Assembly (NCBI GenBank): GCA_030638325.1
Contig: DAOWEV010000152.1
Span: 1-21,248, forward strand
Source of the DNA: Bacteroidales bacterium
GTDB taxonomy: Bacteria; Bacteroidota; Bacteroidia; Bacteroidales; JAGOPY01
Length of the DNA stretch: 21,248 nt
Direction of reading: 5' to 3'
The notes under the pieces are model-generated. The model had not been told where the DNA came from. It ran no database searches and saw nothing but the letters and a program-made list of their open reading frames with translations. Made by a program: the position numbers and the translations under genes. Positions 15,430 to 21,248 of the stretch are shown here, piece after piece (position 1 is the first letter of the stretch; the number at the start of each line of letters is the position of its first letter).

Positions 15430-17277
15430 ATGAGAGAAAGCAAGGATAAAATAAAAAGCAGAATGATTAATAATGCGGCACGGATCTGGGGTTTCCAGGA
15501 ACCCCAACCCGAAAGTTCTTTCGATCCTGTTGTTAGTTTACTGTTAGGCGCCTGTGCTTTTGAATTGGAGAAAATATCAAGGGAAATCAATAACACCGAG
15601 TCGCGGATTATTGAAAGACTGGTAAATATCTTAACACCTCAACCTATAACAAGTCCGCATCCCGCATATGCTATTGCTTATGCCAAACCAACAAAGAAGA
15701 GGGCAAAAGTTTTTCCCGAATTTCAATTTTATACAAATATTAAGGTGACCGATCAGTCTGAAATAAAGGCTGATGAAAAAGAGATATATTTCAGTCCTGC
15801 CGGCACATATAGTCTTACAGATGGCTGCGTCAGGTATCTCGCTGCTCATAAAAGAGTTTATGAATTCGTTGATGACCAATATAAAGATATCGTAACTGAA
15901 ATGTTTAAAGCTCCGTTATCTCCATCTTCGCTTTTTATTGGACTGGAAATGAATGAAAAACTAACAGATTTAACCCTGTTTTTCGACATTATCAGCGATC
16001 ATTTGAAACAGAACTTTTTTCATGAGCTGGAAGCTTGCCGGTGGAAAATTGGGGATGCTTACGTCAATGCCAATAAAGGAATACGAGATACAGGACAGCG
16101 GGATCATGATGTATACCAGTTAATAAATCGCGAAGTCGACTTGTCGTCGAAGATATCATTTCATGTAAATCGCTACTTCAACAGGCAGTTTGTAACCCTT
16201 GACCTTAAGGAGATTGGAGAATCTTTAACAGTGGAAAGCAAAAAGATACCGGATGAGCTTGTCAGTTCAATTGAAGAAAAAGAACTTACAAATATTGATA
16301 ATAATATCATCTGGATTGAATTGCAGTTTACCACACCCATACCGGATGAATTACTTGATAATTTAAGCTGCTCGTTAAATTGTTTTCCTATTATCAATAG
16401 GCGTCAAAATGAATTTACCGGTAGTACCCGCGATCTTATCAACATCATTCCATTGCACACCGACGATGTGTTTTTTGACCTGAAACGTGTTTCCAACAGT
16501 AAAGGTGAGAGTTATAAGATCAGCCATTTTGAGAGCCAGGGCGATTTATCCAAGGGATCGGCATTGCTTCGTTTGGATGGTGTGGGCAGGTTTGATGCCC
16601 GCAATGCCATGGAATTCCTTGAGTATTTGCTGGAACTGATGAAAGAGGAAAGTGCAGCTTTTAATGTGCTCGGTTCTGATATGATCTCTTCCAACCTCAG
16701 AGAGCTTAACCAGGCAATTGCCCGCCTGGAGAAGAAGATTGAAGACGTACAGCTTGAGAAAGGGGATACAGCCTACTTAATGTTAAAACCACAGGATGGT
16801 GACCGGCAGGTATTTGTGGAGTTTTGGTCCACTAACTGCTCTTTTGCCAACAACATCAGAGCGGGCAGCCCCCTTAACATATACGAGGCTAATGACTTGG
16901 ATTACAATGCCACAAGGCTGATGACCACGACAACAGGTGGCAAGGAAAAACCCAGTACCGAAGATCGTATTAATACTTACCGACGATCATTACTGGCAGG
17001 TGAAAGGGTTGTTACAAAGGAGGATATAAAAGCCTTGTGTTTCGAACATTTCGGTGAAACCATTTCCCGGGTTCGTATTGAAAAGGGAATTGCGAAAGGG
17101 GGCACAAAATCCGAAGGCTTCATACGGGCAATTGATATTTATCTTACCATGAAAAAGGGCCTTGAAATGAGCCTGGCCGGACAAAATGATATGGAGCAGA
17201 AATTACAGGTCTTGCTGGAAGCACGCTCATCAAACATCTTCCCTTTCCGGATATTCTTCGAAAAACAAACTACTTGA
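15430..17277 (+). CDS. tssF: T6SS baseplate protein TssF
   Basis: The largest wedge protein of the T6SS baseplate, present in two copies per TssG. The 615-residue protein matches TssF in length. The N-terminus carries the segment RIIERLVNILTPQP--SPHPAYAIAYA (about 59-85), the counterpart of the conserved LLEAFAFL---P--PIPS region, and the C-terminus has GERVVTKEDIKALCFEHFGE (about 527-546) and RVRIEKGIAKGG, typical of TssF. It is the last gene of the tssGKEF operon. Its stop codon overlaps the end of the convergent tssO by 8 bases (17270-17277), so no terminator exists between them. Confidence 0.9.
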   Translation: MRESKDKIKSRMINNAARIWGFQEPQPESSFDPVVSLLLGACAFELEKISREINNTESRIIERLVNILTPQPITSPHPAYAIAYAKPTKKRAKVFPEFQFYTNIKVTDQSEIKADEKEIYFSPAGTYSLTDGCVRYLAAHKRVYEFVDDQYKDIVTEMFKAPLSPSSLFIGLEMNEKLTDLTLFFDIISDHLKQNFFHELEACRWKIGDAYVNANKGIRDTGQRDHDVYQLINREVDLSSKISFHVNRYFNRQFVTLDLKEIGESLTVESKKIPDELVSSIEEKELTNIDNNIIWIELQFTTPIPDELLDNLSCSLNCFPIINRRQNEFTGSTRDLINIIPLHTDDVFFDLKRVSNSKGESYKISHFESQGDLSKGSALLRLDGVGRFDARNAMEFLEYLLELMKEESAAFNVLGSDMISSNLRELNQAIARLEKKIEDVQLEKGDTAYLMLKPQDGDRQVFVEFWSTNCSFANNIRAGSPLNIYEANDLDYNATRLMTTTTGGKEKPSTEDRINTYRRSLLAGERVVTKEDIKALCFEHFGETISRVRIEKGIAKGGTKSEGFIRAIDIYLTMKKGLEMSLAGQNDMEQKLQVLLEARSSNIFPFRIFFEKQTT

Positions 17278-17860
17278 CCCCGTCACGGTAGTTCTTAAGC
17301 ATTTTAAGGGCCCTTAGAAGTTGTTCCTCAACTTCATCAAGTCCTGCATAAATATCCTTCTTTTTTTTCTGGTCGGCAAGATCAATCAGGTCTTCAAGGC
17401 AGGACTCCATCTCTATTATAATTTTGTTAACTTCTTTGAGCTGTTTATCTGTTTTATCACCGGATGTACTCACAATCTTTCCGGCCACGATCATGTAATC
17501 GGAAATGGAGATGATGTTTCGATACATGTCACCCCGCCATGAAAGGTCCTCTTCCGTTTCATTCGAAATATCGCTTAATATGTTCTTCAACTCAGCATTG
17601 AACGAGTCGTTATTTATTTCATCCGATTCTCTCATGTCCATCAGATCCATAATCTCCTGGATCTTAACTGCAATATATTCTTTTTCGAAATTTAATTCTT
17701 CCATCAGGTTCTCATTTGCCTGAGCGCTAAGCTTTTTCTGTTCAGAAGAAACGAATGCTGAAATGATTATAGATCCGCATATAATAACGACGCAAAAGAA
17801 TAACCATAATGAAAATTTTAGGATGGCTGAATTTCTTTCCTGTTTATTTAGAGCTTTCAT
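17270..17860 (-). CDS. tssO: T6SSiii membrane protein TssO
   Basis: Subtype iii T6SS has no TssJLM; TssN, TssO, TssP, TssQ and TssR are thought to take their place. This 196-residue protein has a short cytoplasmic N-terminus (MKALNKQERN), one membrane helix (about 15-36, LKFSLWLFFCVVIICGSIII), then a long helical part with coiled-coil character (about 40-75 and 135-190) in the periplasm, which fits TssO. The call rests on topology, the N-terminal pattern and the place directly after tssN (21 bases). It converges on tssF with an 8-base overlap. Confidence 0.75.
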   Translation of the reverse strand: MKALNKQERNSAILKFSLWLFFCVVIICGSIIISAFVSSEQKKLSAQANENLMEELNFEKEYIAVKIQEIMDLMDMRESDEINNDSFNAELKNILSDISNETEEDLSWRGDMYRNIISISDYMIVAGKIVSTSGDKTDKQLKEVNKIIIEMESCLEDLIDLADQKKKKDIYAGLDEVEEQLLRALKMLKNYRDGVK

Positions 17861-17881
17861 GATGTATAGATTAATAAAGGT

Positions 17882-18718
17882 TTACAGATTAACTCGTTCA
17901 CAAATAACCGATGTATTTTCTTTTATCCTGTTTTCAGATATAGTGATTTCAGGATCGAGGTGTATTTTTCCACTGATTATATTGCCTGGCTGGTAAAATA
18001 TCCATTTAAATTGTTTGTTATTACTATCCTTCATCAAGATTGGGTTATTGGGATTTCGCGCATTGTAATCACTAATGAAGAAGAAATAAAGTTTGCCCAG
18101 TTCCATGAATTTGGGAGCTTTTGCTTTAAATACAGTCTGCTTGTCTTCGAGCTGCTTACGAATCTCGAAATTAACGATAATGGGTTCGGCCATTTCCTGA
18201 TCGGTAGGATCAGGGAGTGAACCGGGTGCCGGACAACCCCATGCTTTAAATACCTTAACAGGGATTTGAATAAAGCTATTAAAGGCGATCAGTACAAATG
18301 TGGGCGCAATAAAAAGTAAAGCCTGCAGCAAGTACATTCTTGGAAAAGGGGTCTGGAAGTAAATCATAAAAGCCAGGAATACCAGTACATATGCAAATAG
18401 GACTACCCCCAGCGTAAAGAGTATATTTCCGGTATTTTTGTTATCCAAAGGAATGATCTTTTCAAATTGGGTGGCATGCAGGATGCCGATGATCAACAAC
18501 CACAATTGAGCAGCTATAAATATCCATAACGGGAGCTTTGTAAATTCAAAAAATCCCTGGACGCTGATCAGACCGATAAGAATTCCAACAACAAACATGT
18601 ACAAGAGCAGGGGCCATTTTTTCTTACTGGCTCCATTAACTTTTGCAAAATAGATGCTGATAAAAATCAACGTCAGGATTAAGAAAACACTGAATAATAT
18701 ATATACTTTACTTATCAT
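17882..18718 (-). CDS. tssN: T6SSiii multi-pass membrane protein TssN
   Basis: A 278-residue protein with five predicted membrane helices (about 4-25, 35-56, 62-83, 98-121, 127-151) and a C-terminal soluble domain (about 155-278). That domain contains IVNFEIRKQ, KAPKFMELGKLYFFFISDYNARNPNNP and an ending in IKENTSVICERVNL, which I recognise as the pattern of TssN, a Bacteroidota T6SSiii membrane component. TssP is the main alternative, but it has fewer membrane helices. It is the first gene of a tssN-tssO pair with its own promoter at 18751-18783, although read-through from vgrG-PAAR is possible. Confidence 0.78.
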   Translation of the reverse strand: MISKVYILFSVFLILTLIFISIYFAKVNGASKKKWPLLLYMFVVGILIGLISVQGFFEFTKLPLWIFIAAQLWLLIIGILHATQFEKIIPLDNKNTGNILFTLGVVLFAYVLVFLAFMIYFQTPFPRMYLLQALLFIAPTFVLIAFNSFIQIPVKVFKAWGCPAPGSLPDPTDQEMAEPIIVNFEIRKQLEDKQTVFKAKAPKFMELGKLYFFFISDYNARNPNNPILMKDSNNKQFKWIFYQPGNIISGKIHLDPEITISENRIKENTSVICERVNL

Positions 18719-18750
18719 AACAGCTTATAGTTATAAGAATAATATCTAAA

Positions 18751-18783
18751 CAAAGTTATTCCTTTTTTTGCTAAAAATCCAAA
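18751..18783 (-). promoter_or_regulatory. Promoter of tssN-tssO
   Basis: On the minus strand, TTTG (18783-18780), 21 bases, then TAACTTTG (18758-18751), a full match to the Bacteroidota promoter. The -7 box ends 32 bases before the tssN ATG. The -33 box lies inside the end of the broken reading frame 18771-18893. Confidence 0.6.
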
Positions 18784-18963
18784 TAAAGTTTACGAAGATT
18801 TCTGGCTGCTATCCCCCGATCATTGCGTTTGGTGCTTTTGTCATGATAATTATTCATCCAGCCGTTGGGCATAAGCCGGTATTCGCCATTCATGCATTAC
18901 TTTCCAATCCTCTCTCCACACTTTAATAAGCATTATATCGCTTAGATCAGCATGCCTTCTTAT
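18771..18963 (-). pseudogene. Broken coding remnant between the cargo gene and tssN
   Basis: Two minus-strand frames look coding and overlap as if by a frameshift near 18890: one runs from 18963 to a stop at 18850 (DLSDIMLIKVWREDWKVMHE), the other is a 40-codon frame 18893-18771 (GEYRLMPNGWMNNYHDKS, then DRGIAARNLRKLYLDF). Neither has a recognised family. The position directly after a putative effector gene is where an immunity gene would be. It may be the leftover C-terminus of a lost gene. The 314-base gap holds nothing else besides the tssN promoter. Confidence 0.35.
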
Positions 18964-19032
18964 TTAACATGTCTGTCACCCTTTCAACAAATGGTCAGAA
19001 GGCGAAGGATGCGTTTCTTCGTTCGTTGGAGG

Positions 19033-20328
19033 TTATCTCAACTGGAATTCTTCCGGTAGATACGCAAAGAGTCTGGGTGCCATCAGCTTGAGAAAGCGCA
19101 AGATATCCAACTTGTCAGGCACTCTCGGCATGCTGTTCATGTGAGTCAACAGGCCTTTGCCCTCCGCGAGTCTTTTGGCATCACGCAACTCATAGGGCTT
19201 GTTCCAGCGAATACAGCCGGCCGGGGACTCCTCCTTGCCGTTTTCGTACCATATCAGGAGGTGACGGTTGTCCTCTGCTACCTCGCCTTCCCTGAGAATT
19301 CCCATGGCATCTTGAAGTTCACCCGGGAGACCGCCTTTTGGAATCAGAGTAGTATAGAAACCCGCACGGTAAGTGTCAATTACGTCAGCAACGGTAAGTG
19401 CCAATCCAGCCTCAAGTAAGGAATGGTGTAGACTCGCTGCTATTGTTGCGACGGGAAAGAGGTGATAACCTGCATGGAGAGGGGGTTTTATAATGGAGCC
19501 AACTGCATCGAGCACAAACGCAGTGTCTGTGGTAGTCCCAGAGATCGTTGCACCTGTGATGAAGCCGAATAAAAGATCGATCTTCTTGCATAAGTCGTCC
19601 CTATTTGCACGGAACAGTTGCATTCCGGACTGTTTGTTGAATTTGGGTTTAACCCAGAAGTCGGCAATGTGCTTCTCAATCGTGTGGTGCTGATTTGGGG
19701 CCTCCCGCTGTCGTACAGGTTTCCCCCAGGTCTTATCATCACGCTCTTTCTGGCCTTTCAATACATTACCGTTAGCGAGTTCATTGAGCTCTTGTTTTTC
19801 ATTTAAACTGATTCTATCTTCGTAATTATATCCATATTTCTTTTTTAATTCAGTGATACGTCGGAGATACTCAAGGATATCACCTCCTCGGTCAGGTTTG
19901 CCCACTCCTAATCGATATGCTTTATTGATATTGCTGTAACCGAATCCTCCACCCTTCTCAAACCAGGCACCGATGACTCTTATTAACTCCGCGAAATCAT
20001 TGCAGTCAAGTTTAGGCATAGCTTGATCCCCCATTAAGAGTTGTTTGTGCATTCGCATCATTCTGAACAAAGGACAACAAGTTGTTGGCCGGGGAAGCTT
20101 CTGCCAGACAGCTAGTCCCTCTTCCTCCTTAACTGCACGATATGCATCATAAATGTGCTCTTTATTTAACATCATCTCAAAGGATTTGAGCACCACCTTG
20201 CGAATCTTGTTCCTTGGTATACTACCCTTGAACAAGTTGTTGAGCCGGAACAGCATCGCCTGTTCATTGCGTTGTTTCGCTTCTATCCACTTGAGGATTA
20301 TTTTCGGATCTTTCACTATTTCAGCCAT
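19033..20328 (-). CDS. Unrecognised 431-residue protein, candidate T6SS cargo effector
   Basis: No family was recognised. It is the third gene after vgrG and PAAR on the minus strand, the usual place for a T6SS effector. There is no signal peptide or membrane anchor. The N-terminal third is helical and charged (ILKWIEAKQRNEQAMLFRLNN), with CC in PRPTTCCPLF near 83-92. A basic, polar linker follows (about 185-235). The C-terminal domain (about 265-430) contains LLFGFITGATISGTTTDTAF and then GYHLFPVATIAASLHHSLLE, a glycine/alanine/histidine-rich segment unlike a known toxin motif, and ends in LKLMAPRLFAYLPEEFQLR. The start is supported by GGGGGA 6 bases upstream of ATG 20328. Base composition is richer in G+C than the tss genes in sampled lines, hinting at separate ancestry. 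It could also be an adaptor. Function unknown. Confidence 0.7.
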   Translation of the reverse strand: MAEIVKDPKIILKWIEAKQRNEQAMLFRLNNLFKGSIPRNKIRKVVLKSFEMMLNKEHIYDAYRAVKEEEGLAVWQKLPRPTTCCPLFRMMRMHKQLLMGDQAMPKLDCNDFAELIRVIGAWFEKGGGFGYSNINKAYRLGVGKPDRGGDILEYLRRITELKKKYGYNYEDRISLNEKQELNELANGNVLKGQKERDDKTWGKPVRQREAPNQHHTIEKHIADFWVKPKFNKQSGMQLFRANRDDLCKKIDLLFGFITGATISGTTTDTAFVLDAVGSIIKPPLHAGYHLFPVATIAASLHHSLLEAGLALTVADVIDTYRAGFYTTLIPKGGLPGELQDAMGILREGEVAEDNRHLLIWYENGKEESPAGCIRWNKPYELRDAKRLAEGKGLLTHMNSMPRVPDKLDILRFLKLMAPRLFAYLPEEFQLR

Positions 20329-20422
20329 GTTTTTCCCCCATTTTATATTAGAACTTTATTGAGTATTCTATTAATTTGTGTAATGATGGGATAAATGGTA
20401 ATCCTCTTCAAATTCTCCAACC

Positions 20423-20728
20423 TTATCCCCCAATCAACACATTCGGGCAACCTACCGTTACTACACCACCATGTGCAGTGGTATCGCCCATGCGTGCTGC
20501 CGGGCGGCCACCAATCATTACTGTGGCAGAGCCTTTTATAATTGAATCGGGCGGGCCGGTGCAAATGGCTATATCACCCATCACCGAAGCTGGCATTCCT
20601 CCAATTAAAACATTTGGCACGCCCGGGCCGGTAATGGGCCCGCCCACATGGGGTATAGGCGAAGGTACCGCCGGTGTCTGCATCGGGCAGGTGTGCATGT
20701 CGGTCAGTCGTGCTGCGGGTTGTCCCAT
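20423..20728 (-). CDS. PAAR-domain spike tip protein
   Basis: Caps and sharpens the VgrG spike and can carry an effector. The 101-residue protein is a lone PAAR domain: PAARLTDMHTC near the start, PNVLIGGMPAS, VMIGGRPAARMGD and a final PNVLIGG. Candidate zinc ligands are H12, H27, C56 and H86, which agrees with the family's three His and one Cys. No toxin extension is fused to it, so any payload would be a separate protein such as the 431-residue product. It lies 70 bases downstream of vgrG, with a REP-like hairpin between, and 94 bases before the 431-residue gene. The long plus-strand frame through it is a shadow. Confidence 0.93.
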   Translation of the reverse strand: MGQPAARLTDMHTCPMQTPAVPSPIPHVGGPITGPGVPNVLIGGMPASVMGDIAICTGPPDSIIKGSATVMIGGRPAARMGDTTAHGGVVTVGCPNVLIGG

Positions 20729-20758
20729 TGTCTTATATACTTTTTCCTTGCCCTTACT

Positions 20759-20796
20759 CCCCTCTCCTCAAAGGAGAGGGGTTGGGGGTGAGGTGT
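20759..20796. repeat. REP-like hairpin between vgrG and PAAR gene
   Basis: CCCCTCTCCT-CAA-AGGAGAGGGG (20759-20781) is a perfect 10-base stem with a 3-base loop, followed by TTGGGGGTGAGGT. From general familiarity, this word is a very widespread intergenic repeat in bacteria. Here it lies inside the vgrG-PAAR transcript and could lower expression of genes after vgrG, or protect the vgrG message end. Confidence 0.7.
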
Positions 20797-20798
20797 TT

Positions 20799-21248
20799 TT
20801 AATTAATCATTACCATCGTTCCTTTCACTGTCGTATTTCCGACGGAAGAGAGCTCGGCGGTTGCATTGCCTTTGGCCGTTATGCCCACATCCGCACTCAG
20901 ATCGATATTCAAACCGGAAAGTTTCGCATCTGCCGTGGAGGAAATATCAACCCCCGTCATGCCTTCGATGGTGACCTTTGATTTTGAGGTTATTTTAATA
21001 TCCTTCAAGCTATCCATGGTAATGCCACCCGAATTGAGTTCGACTTTATTTTGATTCTGATCCTGCAACAGTATAGACTTGCCATCGTCACTCAAAACCA
21101 CTTTATTGCCCGCGGGCGTTTCAATAGTAGTCACCTTTTTCTGATCGTCGAATTCTATCTTCAGTTTGCTCCTGGTCACGATCCCTTTAAACGAATTATC
21201 GCTGTCAGGATATCCAGTTGCCGGCTTGTGTTTTCCGTGATACAGGCT
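20799..21248 (-). CDS. vgrG: VgrG spike protein, C-terminal part (partial)
   Basis: The trimeric needle pushed out by the T6SS tube. Only the last 149 residues are in the window; the frame is open to the right edge (first visible residues SLYHGKHKPATGYPDSD, followed by SFKGIVTRSKL), so the GTG at 21179 is an internal Val, not a start. The visible part covers the end of the gp5-like OB region (TIETPAGNKVVLSDDGKS, IL-QDQNQNKVELNSGGIT) and the triple-stranded beta-helix, seen as repeated short strands (IKITSKSKVTIEG, VDISSTADAKLSG). It ends in VKGTMVMIN, like other Bacteroidota VgrG proteins. No C-terminal effector extension is fused. It is the first gene of the minus-strand vgrG-PAAR-cargo series within the window. 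Confidence 0.93.
   Translation of the reverse strand, partial: SLYHGKHKPATGYPDSDNSFKGIVTRSKLKIEFDDQKKVTTIETPAGNKVVLSDDGKSILLQDQNQNKVELNSGGITMDSLKDIKITSKSKVTIEGMTGVDISSTADAKLSGLNIDLSADVGITAKGNATAELSSVGNTTVKGTMVMIN

Noticed and set aside
20376..20981. 201-codon plus-strand open frame antisense to PAAR and vgrG
   Set aside because: It exactly shadows two well supported minus-strand genes and its product has no recognisable domain; it includes the REP-like hairpin.
21177..21179. GTG as the start of a 126-residue protein
   Set aside because: The frame continues open to the window edge with VgrG-like sequence (LYHGKHKPATGYPDSD), so the GTG codes for an internal Val.

Overview
The window looks like a chromosomal segment of a Bacteroidota bacterium, probably Bacteroidales-like. 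The evidence is a set of -7 promoter boxes of the TAnnTTTG type, weak Shine-Dalgarno sequences, a protein with a type IX secretion (T9SS) C-terminal sorting domain, a DUF4837-type lipoprotein, and a subtype iii type VI secretion system (T6SSiii), which is the Bacteroidota form. No rRNA, tRNA, CRISPR array, integrase or transposase was seen.  Left part (1-12.4 kb) is mostly ordinary single-gene units: the last 20 codons of an unidentified protein, lysyl-tRNA synthetase (lysS), a secreted TPR protein, a large secreted peptidylarginine deiminase with a T9SS sorting tail (minus strand), divergent tatA, a hemerythrin/PAS sensor-like protein, a small cupin, an MltD-like lytic transglycosylase with three LysM repeats, a DUF4837 lipoprotein, and two small lipoproteins. 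The deiminase is the most striking: its catalytic and arginine-binding residues line up almost number for number with Porphyromonas gingivalis PPAD as I remember it.  Right part (12.7-21.2 kb) is one edge of a T6SSiii locus. A plus-strand operon tssG-tssK-tssE-tssF encodes the baseplate. It converges, with an 8-base overlap of the ends, on a minus-strand unit. Read in transcription order, the minus strand carries vgrG (cut by the window end), a PAAR tip protein, a 431-residue unrecognised protein in the position of a T6SS cargo/effector, about 300 bases with a broken coding remnant, then tssN and tssO (membrane complex). tssB, tssC, hcp, clpV, tssP, tssQ and tssR are not in the window and would be expected beyond the right edge or elsewhere.  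The gaps between genes carry a recurrent kind of sequence: arrays of 7- or 8-base words, often paired as imperfect inverted repeats (495-529, 6387-6461, 7711-7850, 10185-10219, 11748-11779, 12452-12506), a pair of related long inverted repeats flanking the TPR gene, and short REP-like perfect hairpins (369-422, 2466-2485, 10173-10184, 12628-12642, 20759-20781). They look like members of dispersed repeat families of this genome.
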